From contig NZ_CAJYGK010000016.1 of NCBI RefSeq assembly GCF_913773725.1, positions 151,438 to 215,437 on the forward strand: a stretch of DNA of 64,000 bases. The letters run 5' to 3'. Below the pieces are notes generated by a model. That model was given only the letters and a program-made list of their open reading frames with translations. It had not been told where the DNA came from and made no database searches. The position numbers were made by a program, and so were the translations under genes. The DNA comes from an uncultured Aquabacterium sp. Its GTDB lineage: Bacteria; Pseudomonadota; Gammaproteobacteria; Burkholderiales; Burkholderiaceae_C. Positions 1 to 9,408 of the stretch are shown here, piece after piece; the stretch's first letter is position 1; every line of letters starts with the position of its first letter.

Positions 1-1078
1 CTGTCAGGGTCAGGGGCAGGCATTTCAGAGCCTGGGCCAGGCGCTCGGGCTGGGCCAAGGCCTCCGGGCTCAGGCATTCGTGCAACAACGCCAGCTTCAG
101 GCCCGCGATGCCGAGACGGCTCTTGAGGTGGGTGGCCAGGCTGCGGGGGCCGCGCGGCCGGCAGACCTCGGTGCGCACCTGTTCGGCCGTGTGATCGGGC
201 AGCAGATCGAGCGTGAAGGTGGCGTGTCCCGCAGCCTCGATCTGGTCACGCAGGCGCGCCGAGAACGCATACACCAGGCTGCCTTCGATGCCGGTGTCCG
301 TGAGCACGAACTCGCCCTGCTGGCGGTGAACCTGCCCCTGCGCATCGGTGACGCTGGCCACGACCGGCTTGACCGGCTGCCCGGCAAAGCGCTGGCGCAG
401 GTAATCGCTCCAACCCGCGCGACCAGGTGCGGTGGGGGCCACGTCGAACCCGCAATTGGCCGGCCGCAAGGAGGCCAGGGCCACGCCGCGCGCAGCGAGC
501 AGCGGCACCCAGGCGCCGTCCGACCCGAGGCGGGCCCAGCTGGCTCCGCCCAGCGCCAGCACGGTGGCATCGGCCCGCACCGCCTGCTCGCCGTCCGGCC
601 CGTGCAGGCGCAAGTCGCCTTCGGTCGTCCACCCCAGCCAGCGGTGTCGCCCATGCACCGCGACGCCGGCCGCGCGCAGCCGGTGCAGCCACGCCCGCAG
701 CAGGGGGGCCGCCTTCATGTCGGTTGGAAACACCCGCCCGGAGGACCCCACAAAGGTCTCGACGCCCAGGCCCTGGGCCCAGTCGCGCACGGCCTGCGCG
801 CCAAAGGCTGTCAGCCAGGGTCGCACGGCGTCGGCTCGATCGGCATAGCGGTGAACAAAGGGTTCGAACGGCTCGGAGTGGGTGAGATTGAGCCCCCCGC
901 GACCGGCCAGCAGGAACTTGCGCCCGACGGAGGGCATGGCGTCATAGACCGACACGCGGGCGCCGCCGGCCGCCAGCACCTCGGCAGCCATGAGTCCGGC
1001 AGGGCCGCCGCCGATCACCGCCACGCGGGGTCCGGTCGGGCCTGGCTGGGCGGCGGGGTGAGAGGCGGACTCGGGCAT
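1..1078 (-). CDS. NAD(P)/FAD-dependent flavoprotein (TIGR03862/HI0933-like), C-terminus off the window
   Basis: Reading the minus strand from an ATG at 1078 gives an open frame of about 359 codons that runs off the left edge without a stop, so the C-terminus is missing. The protein begins MPESASHPAAQPGPTGPR, followed by a dinucleotide-binding fold with GGGPAG at about residues 24-29. Next comes GRKFLLAGRGGLNLTH at about residues 52-67, a stretch characteristic of the HI0933/BaiN-like flavoprotein family, here closest to the TIGR03862 subgroup. These are putative FAD-dependent oxidoreductases without a firmly assigned substrate, and nothing visible here narrows it. The gene is divergent from the chemoreceptor gene to its right, with about 165 bp between the starts. 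The family call is fairly secure; the reaction is unknown. Confidence 0.8.
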   Translation of the reverse strand, partial: MPESASHPAAQPGPTGPRVAVIGGGPAGLMAAEVLAAGGARVSVYDAMPSVGRKFLLAGRGGLNLTHSEPFEPFVHRYADRADAVRPWLTAFGAQAVRDWAQGLGVETFVGSSGRVFPTDMKAAPLLRAWLHRLRAAGVAVHGRHRWLGWTTEGDLRLHGPDGEQAVRADATVLALGGASWARLGSDGAWVPLLAARGVALASLRPANCGFDVAPTAPGRAGWSDYLRQRFAGQPVKPVVASVTDAQGQVHRQQGEFVLTDTGIEGSLVYAFSARLRDQIEAAGHATFTLDLLPDHTAEQVRTEVCRPRGPRSLATHLKSRLGIAGLKLALLHECLSPEALAQPERLAQALKCLPLTLT

Positions 1079-1244
1079 CGGGCGGCTTTCAGGTGTCGGC
1101 AAGGCGGGTGGCGATGGTAGTGGGATTTTCCGTCTCCCGTGACCGCTTCACGCTTTGAACGATCAAGCGCATTGCGCACCGTGCCGACAACACGGCATTG
1201 AATCGGCCCGCCAGACGGAGCGGGCCCTGCACCGAGGATCCCTC

Positions 1245-2795
1245 ATGAGTCTGGATCACCTGTCCATCGGACAACGCATGACCGTGGGCTTCGGCCTGCT
1301 GCTGGCCTGCCTGCTGGGCACCATCGCGCTGTCCTTGTGGCAGCAGATGCGGCTGGCCGAGCTGACGACCATCCAGTACGAACGTCCTTTCATGGTGGCC
1401 ACCGCCGTGGCCCATGCGGACGCGAACATCGCCCGGATGAACCGAGCCCTGCGGGACGTGGTGCTGGCCGAAACCCCACAGGCCGTGGACGAGCGCGCCA
1501 CCGAAATGGCCGCACTGGACGAGGCGGTCCGCAAGGACCTGATGCTGGCCCGCGCTCGTATTCCGGCCATGCAAAAGGATGCGGACACGCTGCTTGCCCG
1601 GCTCGATGGCTGGCGCCCCCTGCGCGACGAGGTCGTCCGACTGAAACGCGACGGGGAATACCAGGATGCCGTGGCCCTGGTGCAGGGGCGTGTCGCGGCG
1701 GCCGCCGCCGACATGGCGACTGCGCGCAAGGCCCTGTCGGCCCATGCCGAAGCGGAGGCCCTGCACTTTCTGGAAGAGGCCCGGCACACCCAGCGCACCA
1801 GCCTGCTGTGGACCATCACGCTGGGCCTGGCCACCTGCGGGCTCGCGCTGTTGGCAGCCTGGCGGATCACCCGGTCGATCACGCATCCGCTGCGCGAGGC
1901 CGTGGCCGTGGCGCGTGCCGTCGCAGGGGGCGACCTGCAGGCCCCGATCCCGCCGGCCAGCCGAAGTGAAACCGGCCAGTTGATGCAGGCGCTCGCCGAC
2001 ATGCGAGACGGTCTGGTCGGCGTGGTGTCCCAGGTTCGCGACAGCGCCCAGAGCGTCGCGCTGGCCAGCGCCGAGATCGCCCGCGGGAACATGGACCTGA
2101 GCCAGCGGACCGAGCAGCAGGCTGCGGCGCTGCAGGAAACGGCCGCGTCGATGGAGCAACTGGGCTCGACCGCTCACCACACAGCCGACCACGCCCGCGA
2201 GGCCGACCAGATGGCCAAAGGCGCGTCCAGTGTGGCCGGCGTCGGGGGTGCGGTCGTGGCCCAGGTGGTCGACACCATGCAGGGCATCCACGACAGCTCG
2301 CGCCAGATCGCCGACATCATTTCGGTGATCGACGGCATTGCGTTCCAGACGAACATCCTGGCGCTGAACGCCGCCGTCGAAGCTGCGCGCGCCGGTGAGC
2401 AGGGCCGCGGCTTTGCGGTCGTCGCCGGCGAGGTGCGCACCCTGGCGCAGCGCTCGGCCGATGCCGCGCGGGAAATCAAGGCGCTGATCGGCAACAGCGT
2501 CGACCGGGTCGAGCAGGGCGCGGGGCTGGTCAACGAAGCCGGCCGGACCATGCAGGACATCGTGCAGGCCATCGAGCGCGTGAGCCGCATCGTGGGCGAC
2601 ATCAGCGCCGCCAGCAGCGAGCAGAGCTCGGGCGTCGGGCAGGCCAGCCAGGCGCTCTCGCTGATGGACCAGGGCACACAGCAGAACGCCGCCCTGGTGG
2701 AGGAGAGTGCCGCCGCTGCGGCAAGCCTCCGTCAGCAGGCCGAGCAACTGGTGTCCGTGGTGGCCGCATTCCGTCTGCCCCACCACGCCGGCTGA
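1245..2795 (+). CDS. Methyl-accepting chemotaxis protein
   Basis: This 516-residue chemoreceptor has the classic layout: a first membrane segment at about residues 13-31, a periplasmic helical sensor of about 150 residues (four-helix-bundle type), a second membrane segment near 186-206, a HAMP domain, and a long cytoplasmic signalling domain. The signalling tip contains [18 protein letters not shown] near residues 372-388, nearly invariant in this family. It should relay an unknown periplasmic stimulus to CheA/CheW. The C-terminus ends RLPHHAG and lacks the NWETF-type pentapeptide that recruits CheR/CheB, so adaptation may depend on other receptors. An in-frame start exists 30 codons upstream, but the ATG at 1245 has a GAGGA ribosome site about 7 bases before it and places the membrane anchor at the N-terminus. 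No other chemotaxis gene is nearby. Confidence 0.93.
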   Translation: MSLDHLSIGQRMTVGFGLLLACLLGTIALSLWQQMRLAELTTIQYERPFMVATAVAHADANIARMNRALRDVVLAETPQAVDERATEMAALDEAVRKDLMLARARIPAMQKDADTLLARLDGWRPLRDEVVRLKRDGEYQDAVALVQGRVAAAAADMATARKALSAHAEAEALHFLEEARHTQRTSLLWTITLGLATCGLALLAAWRITRSITHPLREAVAVARAVAGGDLQAPIPPASRSETGQLMQALADMRDGLVGVVSQVRDSAQSVALASAEIARGNMDLSQRTEQQAAALQETAASMEQLGSTAHHTADHAREADQMAKGASSVAGVGGAVVAQVVDTMQGIHDSSRQIADIISVIDGIAFQTNILALNAAVEAARAGEQGRGFAVVAGEVRTLAQRSADAAREIKALIGNSVDRVEQGAGLVNEAGRTMQDIVQAIERVSRIVGDISAASSEQSSGVGQASQALSLMDQGTQQNAALVEESAAAAASLRQQAEQLVSVVAAFRLPHHAG

Positions 2796-2830
2796 GGGCG
2801 GGGCGGTGCCATCCGGCACAATCCACCCCC

Positions 2831-4258
2831 ATGATGGAGGCTTCCCCGCCCGATGCTGCCGAAGCCGGCAGCTTTGAAGGCTATTTCCGCGATCCGGGCC
2901 TGGCCGCCGAACAGCCCCTGGCCTGGGCCCTGGGCCGTCGGCTCGACGCCCTTGACGCCCTGCGCGGCCTGTTCAACGGCCCGCAGGCCTTGGTGCAGCT
3001 GCGCCTGTGGTGTTTTCTGGAGTTGGCCGGCCAGCCCCAGGCGCGCCTGAGCCGCGACGACCTCAACCGCCTGTTCCACACCCTGCGCCCGGAGGCGCTC
3101 GACCTGGCCCTCAAGCGCCTGCGCGAGCTGAACCTGCTGGTGTGGGATGCCACCGCGCAGGACCACCACCTTTCGCCCCTGGCGCAGCAGGTGCTCGCGC
3201 TGCTGGTGCCGCTGGGCACGCCGCCCGCCACCGACGGCAGCGAGGCCGACGAGGAAATGGGCGCCTTGCTGGCCCAGGTGGCCGGCGCACAGCAGCTCGG
3301 CCTCGTCAACGCCAGCCAGCTCAAGCACCTGCATGCGCAGCTGGCCCGCCTGCACGACGAGTTTGCCGAAGCCATTGCCAGCGGCTCGGAAGCCCGCCTG
3401 CGCCTGGCCCAGCCGCGCTTCGACCGCGCGCTGCAGCTCGTCGACCGTGCCGGCCAGGCCCTGACGGCGCTGATCCGTGCCGATCACCTCGACCCGCGCC
3501 TGGAACGTGAGGCCCGCGCCATCGGCCAGGAGCAGGCCCGCCTGCTGGCCATGGCCAGCCAGTTCACCCGCGCCCTGCAGCAGGCCGACCGCCAGCGCGT
3601 GACGCTGGGCAGCACCGGCCTGACGACCTCGGACGTGCGCGCCTGGCTGCAGGGCCACCCCGCGCTGTACGAACTGCTGGGCGATGCGCTGCACACGCCC
3701 GTGCGCCCGGTCATGGTCAGCCAGCACGACCTGGTTGACGTCGCCGAAGGCGAATTCGAACGCGACCGCCCGAACGCGGGCGAGGCCGCCGGTCTGCCGC
3801 CCCCGGCCGAGGCCGCCACTGGCACGCTCGATGTGCTGAGCCTGCCCGCCGAACTCGGGGGTCTGATCGACCTGTTCGGGCGCTGGTCCGAACTGGCCAC
3901 CGAGGCCGCGGCCGCCCAGGCGGCGTCCGGCGAGGCGGAGGACCCCAATGCGCCACCGCCCGGCACCCGCCCCCTGGCCGAGGCCGTGCTGGGCGGTCGC
4001 TTTGCGCAGGCCGCCTACCGCCTGCAGCTGCTGCCGCTGCTGGGCGATGCGCAGGCGCAGACCCTGAAAGGCCTGACCGGCGACCTGGCGCGCAGCCCGT
4101 GGCGCTGGGCGCCCACGCCGCGGCATGTGGCCACCGACGACGAGGCCGTGGCGCTGATCAGCGAAGGCCACCTGCGGCCCGATGCGGCCCTGCTGGCCAC
4201 CGCGCCCTCCCCTGCCGCCTCGGACGCCATGCCGTCCGAGGCCCCCACCGCATCCTGA
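2831..4258 (+). CDS. Condensin kleisin-like subunit (MksF/JetA-like)
   Basis: This 475-residue protein opens a tight three-gene operon with a small winged-helix protein and an SMC-like ATPase. That arrangement matches MksF-MksE-MksB and the Wadjet JetA-JetB-JetC modules. Residues about 55-120 look like a winged helix (RLSRDDLNRLF, then LKRLRELNLLVWD). The middle is helical and rich in charged and Gln/Ala residues, and the last 150 residues are Ala/Pro-rich with low-complexity linkers. A kleisin bridges the two heads of the SMC dimer, and the role is assigned mainly from context and layout. The downstream gene starts 8 bp after the stop. A CACAAT element about 10 bp before the ATG could be a -10 box giving a very short leader. 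There are two adjacent ATGs; the first was taken. Function beyond the condensin context is unproven. Confidence 0.65.
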   Translation: MMEASPPDAAEAGSFEGYFRDPGLAAEQPLAWALGRRLDALDALRGLFNGPQALVQLRLWCFLELAGQPQARLSRDDLNRLFHTLRPEALDLALKRLRELNLLVWDATAQDHHLSPLAQQVLALLVPLGTPPATDGSEADEEMGALLAQVAGAQQLGLVNASQLKHLHAQLARLHDEFAEAIASGSEARLRLAQPRFDRALQLVDRAGQALTALIRADHLDPRLEREARAIGQEQARLLAMASQFTRALQQADRQRVTLGSTGLTTSDVRAWLQGHPALYELLGDALHTPVRPVMVSQHDLVDVAEGEFERDRPNAGEAAGLPPPAEAATGTLDVLSLPAELGGLIDLFGRWSELATEAAAAQAASGEAEDPNAPPPGTRPLAEAVLGGRFAQAAYRLQLLPLLGDAQAQTLKGLTGDLARSPWRWAPTPRHVATDDEAVALISEGHLRPDAALLATAPSPAASDAMPSEAPTAS

Positions 4259-4266
4259 TCCACCCG

Positions 4267-5079
4267 ATGAGCACTCTGGACGACGCGGCCCTGCTGGCCG
4301 CCGAACTGCTGGCCCGCCGATGGCTGCCGCGCCAACACCCCAAGGTCAAGCGCGCGCTGATCGATGCCGACCTCTGGCAGGCCACGCAGGAGCGCCTGGC
4401 CCAGGTGGGCCTGCGCCTGATCGACAACCTGTATGCCGACCACGTCAGCGTGGCGCTGCTGCGCCCGGCCGAAGCCAGCGTGTTCGGCGAAGCGGGCCTC
4501 AACAGCCACAACAACATCGACCTGCCGCGCGACGCGGTGTCGCTGCTGGTGGTGCTTTGGGCGCTGATCGTGCTGCCCAAGCGCGAACGCCAGCAGGCCC
4601 GCGCCGCGAGCGCCGACGGCGAGCAGCAGAACGACATGTTCGGCAAGGAGCGCCCGCTGCCCACCGCCGCCAGCGTCAGCCCGCTCGTGTCCTACCGCGC
4701 GCTGCTGGCCGACTTCGGCGTGCAGCTGGGCAAGAAGACCCGCATGGACGCCAACCTCAAGCGCCTGGAGAACCACGGCTTCATCACGCGCAAGGGCGAA
4801 GACATCGCCGAAGGCCCGCTGCTGGATCTGCTGCTGGATTACGACGCGCTGGCGCCGCGCATCCTGCAGGGCGCGCTGGGCGATGTGCTGGCCCAGGCCA
4901 AGCAGCTGGCCGGCGCGCTACCGTTGGCGCTCACGCAGCCCCCGCTGGAGGAGATCCCCGACGAGGACGAGCTGGCCGAGGACGCGCTGCTGGCCGCCGA
5001 CGCCCCGGCGGCCATCGATGCAGCCCCGACAACAGGCTCACCCGATGAGCCTGCCGCCACCCCTGACACCCCGGCCTGA
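4267..5079 (+). CDS. Condensin accessory subunit (MksE/JetB-like, winged helix)
   Basis: This 270-residue protein lies between the kleisin-like and SMC-like genes (8 bp after one, 5 bp before the other), so the three are almost certainly co-translated. Residues about 135-190 form a recognisable winged helix (NLKRLENHGFITRKGED), as in the KITE-type subunits MukE, MksE and JetB that dimerise and bind the kleisin. An acidic Ala/Pro-rich tail of about 50 residues follows (EEIPDEDELAEDALLAAD). The frame is open further upstream, but the ATG at 4267 falls just after the previous stop and begins MSTLDDAALLAAELLARRW. The assignment rests on gene order and fold rather than close similarity, and the DNA-binding or regulatory role is inferred. 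Confidence 0.65.
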   Translation: MSTLDDAALLAAELLARRWLPRQHPKVKRALIDADLWQATQERLAQVGLRLIDNLYADHVSVALLRPAEASVFGEAGLNSHNNIDLPRDAVSLLVVLWALIVLPKRERQQARAASADGEQQNDMFGKERPLPTAASVSPLVSYRALLADFGVQLGKKTRMDANLKRLENHGFITRKGEDIAEGPLLDLLLDYDALAPRILQGALGDVLAQAKQLAGALPLALTQPPLEEIPDEDELAEDALLAADAPAAIDAAPTTGSPDEPAATPDTPA

Positions 5080-5084
5080 TCGCG

Positions 5085-7910
5085 ATGTTTCACCTGCAAA
5101 GCCTTGAACTGCTGCACTGGGACTACTGCCAGCGCCTGACCCTGCCGCTCGACGGCGCCATCATCACCGTGGCCGGGCCCAACGGCTCGGGCAAGACCAC
5201 GCTGCTCGATGCCATGCGCACGCTGCTGGGCCTGGATTGCTCGGGCGGCCGCAACTACAAGACCTACGCCCGCCACGCCAACGCCGACAGTGCCTGGCTG
5301 CGCGCCACGGTCGACAACCGCCCGCGCAACCGCCAGTCGAGCAACCGGCCGTTTGCGCGCTGCCTGCTCTACAGCGACGTCGTCACGCTGGTGTGCCGCA
5401 TCGATCGCAATGGCGGCGACTGGACGCGCCGCTACCTGATGGTCGAAGACGACGTCAGCATCGAGCAGCTGATCGAGCGCGGCAGCCCCGGCGACCGCGA
5501 CTGGCTGGGCATCGACAACTGGCGCAAGCGCCTCGAAGGCGCGGGCCTGTCGCGCGCCATCGCCAAGGTGCTGGCGCTTGAGCAGGGCCAGACCGACCGC
5601 CTGTGCGAATACAGCCCGCGTGAACTGCTGCGCCTGGTCTTCGACGTGTTCGGCGACCAGGAGGTGCTGGACCGCTACGACGAAGCCCGCAACCACCAGA
5701 AGCAGCTGCTGCAGGAAGTGGAAGCGGCCGAGCGCGAGCTCTCGCACGGCAAGGCCCAGCGCGCCGAGCTCGAATCGCGCGTGAACCTGTTCCGCCAGTA
5801 CGAGCTGAAGTGCCACGAGCGTGAAACGCTGGCCACCGAGGTGGTGCCCGTGCTCAGCAGCCACGAAACGCGCAGGAGCCTGGCCACCAAGCTGCGCGAC
5901 CTGCACCGCCAGCGCCTGCAGTCCAGCGCCGACCGCCGCGCCCACGGGCAAGTCAAGGCCGAACTGCTGCAGCGCCTGCAGGACCAGACCGACGCCGCCG
6001 CACGCGTCGAGGCCATCGAAGCCCAGGTGCGCACCGCCCGCCGCCTGCAGGAAGAAGCCCGCGATGCCGAGCGCCCCATCGAGGCCCTGGTCAAGCGCGC
6101 CGACGAGCTGGCCGGCCTGGCCGTGGTCGAGGGCGATGCCGACAAGCTCACGCTGCGCATCACCGAACTGAGCGAGCACAAGCAGAAGCTCTCGGCGCAA
6201 TGGCAGCGCCTGAAGGACCAGCGCGACGACGCCCAGCGCGCGTACGACGCCCTCAAGGGCCAGCGACAGGCCCCGCCGCCACCCGACGTCAGCCGCTTCA
6301 CGCGCACGCTGACCGAGGCCGGCATCGCGCACCACCTGATCGCCGACATCATCGAGATCACCGACGAGAAGTGGCGCGCCGCGGCCGAAGGCGTGCTGCG
6401 AGGCAGCCGCTGGGTGGTGGTGCTGGCCAACCCGCGCCAGGAGGCTCAGGCCATGAGCCTGGCCGAGAAAGAGCGCTACCGCCACTACATCGTGGCCGAT
6501 GCCGAAGACGCGCCCGCCAAGCCGGATGCCGAGAGCCTGCTGGCCGTGCTGAAGTTCAGCGCACCGGCCCCGCGCTGGTTGCTGCACCAGCTGGAGAACA
6601 TCCAGCGTGTGGCCAGCACCGAAGCCGGCGTCAAGCTCAAGGGCGAGTGGATCACGCCAGAGGCCTATCACCGCGATGGCCGTGGCGGCCGCTCGGTCTG
6701 GGTCGACCCGGGCCAGCACCAGTTCGGCGCCTCGGCCGTGGCCGCGCGCCGCGCGTCGATCGAAGCCCGCCTGGCCCAGCTCGATGAAGACATGACCCGC
6801 GTGGTGCGCGACCAGGCCTTCTTCGACCGGCAGTTGCAGGATGCCCGCAAGGCCACGCAAGGCTTCACCGCCGCGGCCGAGCTGGCCGAGCGCGAGGCCG
6901 AGTTCAGCGAAGCACGCCGCCAGCTGCCCATGCTCAAGCAGGCGCGCCAGGAAGCCGGCGAGCGCTGGCAGCAGGCCGAGGCCCAGCTCAAGCGCGCCGT
7001 GGTCGAGCAGACCAACGCGCAGCATGCCTACCGCCAGGCCCAGGAGCGACTCGCCCACATCGAGCAGCGCAGCGCCCAGCACGAGCGCGAATGGCAGGTT
7101 CGCTTCGACGACGTCATGGCCCAGGCCGTGATGGCGCGCGAGGTCAAGCTCTCGCTGCCCGCCGCGTGGCGCCGCCCGGCCCGCATCGCCGACATGCAGG
7201 CCCACTACGGCAACGCCACCCAGGCCCGCCTGCGCGCCGAGGCCGTTGAGCGCGAACTGAACGAAGGCCAGTGGGAGACCGATGGCACCGTGATCGAGCA
7301 GCTCACGCTGATGAACGCCAACGTGCTGCGCCAGGAAGACGAGCTGGGCCAGCGCAAGGCCAGCAACGTGGCCGCCGGCATCGCGGTCGACAACGCCCGC
7401 GCGCGCTACACCGACGTGCTCAAGGCCACGGTGCGCCGCTACCGCAAGAACATCATCGAACTGGGCCAGCTGGCCGGCGTGGAAGTCAACGCCGAACTGC
7501 CCCACCTGGATGGCGACGACAGCGTGCTGCGCCAGGCCGAGCTGCGCGTGCACTTCAACTTCGACGGCAAGGGCGCCATCGGCCTGAACGACGGCGAGGC
7601 CTCGGGCGGGCAGCAGGTCATCAAGTCGCTCATCCTGCTGGTCGGCCTGATGAAGGACGACGAGACGCCGGGCGGCTTCGTCTTCATCGACGAACCCTTT
7701 GCCCACCTCGACGTGCGCAACATCCAGCTGGTCGGCCACTTCCTGCGCAGCACACGCGCCCAGTACGTGCTGACCACGCCGATCACGCACAACGTCGAGG
7801 TGTTCGAGCCCGCCGACATCACGCTGGTGACGGCCAAGAAGCCCAAGGGCGCACGCTGGGCGCCGCCGATCGGCGTGCTGCAGCGGCGCATCCCGGCCGA
7901 CGTGTACTGA
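5085..7910 (+). CDS. SMC-like condensin ATPase (MksB/JetC-like)
   Basis: This 941-residue SMC-type ATPase carries a Walker A GPNGSGKT at residues 31-38, an ABC signature SGGQQ at about 840-844, and a Walker B FVFIDEP with the catalytic pair D869-E870, followed by the D-loop HLD. Two long heptad-like coiled coils (about 190-370 and 575-800) flank a globular stretch at about 400-560, which is the expected place of the hinge. The N- and C-terminal halves together make the ATPase head. MukB is near 1480 residues, so the arms here are short. With the two upstream genes it should form a DNA loop-extruding or DNA-entrapping complex. No TOPRIM nuclease (JetD/MksG) lies on either side, which argues for chromosome maintenance over plasmid cleavage unless the nuclease is encoded elsewhere. 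Other P-loop coiled-coil families such as RecN or SbcC fit less well. Confidence 0.8.
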   Translation: MFHLQSLELLHWDYCQRLTLPLDGAIITVAGPNGSGKTTLLDAMRTLLGLDCSGGRNYKTYARHANADSAWLRATVDNRPRNRQSSNRPFARCLLYSDVVTLVCRIDRNGGDWTRRYLMVEDDVSIEQLIERGSPGDRDWLGIDNWRKRLEGAGLSRAIAKVLALEQGQTDRLCEYSPRELLRLVFDVFGDQEVLDRYDEARNHQKQLLQEVEAAERELSHGKAQRAELESRVNLFRQYELKCHERETLATEVVPVLSSHETRRSLATKLRDLHRQRLQSSADRRAHGQVKAELLQRLQDQTDAAARVEAIEAQVRTARRLQEEARDAERPIEALVKRADELAGLAVVEGDADKLTLRITELSEHKQKLSAQWQRLKDQRDDAQRAYDALKGQRQAPPPPDVSRFTRTLTEAGIAHHLIADIIEITDEKWRAAAEGVLRGSRWVVVLANPRQEAQAMSLAEKERYRHYIVADAEDAPAKPDAESLLAVLKFSAPAPRWLLHQLENIQRVASTEAGVKLKGEWITPEAYHRDGRGGRSVWVDPGQHQFGASAVAARRASIEARLAQLDEDMTRVVRDQAFFDRQLQDARKATQGFTAAAELAEREAEFSEARRQLPMLKQARQEAGERWQQAEAQLKRAVVEQTNAQHAYRQAQERLAHIEQRSAQHEREWQVRFDDVMAQAVMAREVKLSLPAAWRRPARIADMQAHYGNATQARLRAEAVERELNEGQWETDGTVIEQLTLMNANVLRQEDELGQRKASNVAAGIAVDNARARYTDVLKATVRRYRKNIIELGQLAGVEVNAELPHLDGDDSVLRQAELRVHFNFDGKGAIGLNDGEASGGQQVIKSLILLVGLMKDDETPGGFVFIDEPFAHLDVRNIQLVGHFLRSTRAQYVLTTPITHNVEVFEPADITLVTAKKPKGARWAPPIGVLQRRIPADVY

Positions 7911-7943
7911 CGCGGCCACCAGCCGGCTGACGCCTCTCCGTGA

Positions 7944-7975
7944 CGAAGCCCGCGCCCTGCGGGCTTCGCGCTTTT
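7944..7975 (+). terminator. Rho-independent terminator after the condensin operon
   Basis: The inverted repeat CGAAGCCCGC (7944-7953) and GCGGGCTTCG (7959-7968) has a 5-nt loop and is followed by CGCTTTT, a short T-tract on the plus strand. It lies 33 bp after the SMC-like stop codon and separates that operon from the exported hydrolase gene. Confidence 0.75.
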
Positions 7976-8120
7976 AGGCCAGACGCGCCAGGCACGGCCC
8001 GCGGTGTCGGCCAATGCGCCCCTGCGTCGCCACGCGCAGCGCGGTCGCCCGCGTTTCCCCTGAAGGCAGTCCCGCAGGCGCCTCGGACACTCGCTCCAAA
8101 CGACACCTCAGGAGCGAACC

Positions 8121-9386
8121 ATGATCCGCCTCATCTCTGCCCGCATGGCCGCCCGGGTGCTGGCCCTGGGCCTGCTCGGCGCCTCGGCCGCGCACGCCGG
8201 CTTCTTCCAATGGGAGGCCGTCGAACTGCCCGCCAGTTCGGGCGCCAGCTGCGGCAACGGCACGCCCTACCGCTTCTTCGTCAACCGCACGCCCTTCACC
8301 AGCAAGACCGTGGTGATGTTCGAAGGCGGTGGCGCCTGCTGGGACCAGGCTGCGTGCAAGGGCGGCACGCTGCTCGATGCCGTCAACCCCGACGGCATCC
8401 CCGCGAATTACATGAGCGACTTCAACCGCCAGGCGCACTGGGGGCTCGTCACCCCGTTCACGGCACGCATCCACCCGCTGCAAGCCGTGCAGACGCAAAG
8501 CTGGAACATCGTCTACCTCACCTACTGCACGGGCGACGTGCACACCGGCAACAAGGTGGCCGTGTACGACAACGTCAACCCGAGCCAACCGCTGGCCTAC
8601 TACCACCGCGGCGCCGTCAACGCCAAGGCTGTGGCCGCATGGATGGCCAAGAACATGAAGCAGCCCGAGCACCTCTTCCTCACCGGCTTTTCAGCAGGGG
8701 GCGTCGGCTCAGCGGCGCTGTACCCGGCCTTCCGCACTGCGCTGAACCCCAGGAAGATGGCGCTGCTGTCCGACTCCGGCCCGCTGTTCGATGTCCCGAA
8801 GAACGCCACGCCGGCCCAGGCGCCGTCCGTGCTGCTGCACAACAAGATCCGCACCGTGTGGGGACTGGACGGCCCGCAAGGCCTGGTCACCGAGCTCATT
8901 GACAAGTACCCGCAGGCGGGCTCGGCCGACAACCTGGGCAGCATCACCGCAGGCCTGGGCAAGATCTTCCCGAAGGACCGGATCGGCTACGCCAACTTCC
9001 AGGAGGACACGAACTTCTCGGCCTTCTCGTACCAGAAGTTCTACCCGGAAATTGCGAATGCGCCGGACGAGGCCACGCGGCTCAAGCTGCTGAACCAGAA
9101 GTGGCGCCAGGAGTTGACGCCCTGGGTAGCGCAGATGGAGACGCAGCCCAACATCGGCTACTACATCCCCAACAAGCGCGAACTCAATGGCTCGCACTGC
9201 CTGACCATCGTGACCTTCGGGGGCACCAGCATCGTCGAGCGCGGCCTGAGCTCGGTGAAGTCCTTCGTCGACAACCTGCTCGATGGCACCGGGCCGGTGA
9301 TGCGTGCGTGGGAATCGAATCCCACTTCGCAGCGCGTGCTGCTGTCCGACTGGTTCGCCGACTGGCTCGCCCCGCTGATTCCCTGA
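8121..9386 (+). CDS. Exported pectinacetylesterase/Notum-family hydrolase
   Basis: This 421-residue protein starts with a signal peptide (about residues 1-26, ending ASAAHA). Pectinacetylesterase/Notum family motifs follow: an oxyanion segment MFEGGGACWD, the stretch YCTGDVHTGN, and the nucleophile motif TGFSAGG with S191 as probable catalytic serine. Family members are alpha/beta hydrolases that remove acyl groups from polysaccharides or proteins. Bacterial members often act on unknown esters, so a pectin substrate should not be assumed. Its Sec signal makes it a plausible client of the type II secretion system encoded further along, but that is inference. The ATG at 8121 follows CAGGAGCGAACC, a good ribosome site. 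It is convergent with the LysE gene, with 22 bp between stops. Confidence 0.82.
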   Translation: MIRLISARMAARVLALGLLGASAAHAGFFQWEAVELPASSGASCGNGTPYRFFVNRTPFTSKTVVMFEGGGACWDQAACKGGTLLDAVNPDGIPANYMSDFNRQAHWGLVTPFTARIHPLQAVQTQSWNIVYLTYCTGDVHTGNKVAVYDNVNPSQPLAYYHRGAVNAKAVAAWMAKNMKQPEHLFLTGFSAGGVGSAALYPAFRTALNPRKMALLSDSGPLFDVPKNATPAQAPSVLLHNKIRTVWGLDGPQGLVTELIDKYPQAGSADNLGSITAGLGKIFPKDRIGYANFQEDTNFSAFSYQKFYPEIANAPDEATRLKLLNQKWRQELTPWVAQMETQPNIGYYIPNKRELNGSHCLTIVTFGGTSIVERGLSSVKSFVDNLLDGTGPVMRAWESNPTSQRVLLSDWFADWLAPLIP

Positions 9387-9408
9387 AACGCGACGCAGCG
9401 GGCAAGCT

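Noticed and set aside
2831..7910. Complete Wadjet defence system
   Set aside because: Only JetABC-like parts are present; no JetD-like nuclease is encoded on either side, so a defence claim is not supported.
4839..7919. A 1026-codon minus-strand frame opposite the SMC-like gene
   Set aside because: It is a shadow of a gene with intact Walker and signature motifs; the product has no recognisable domain.
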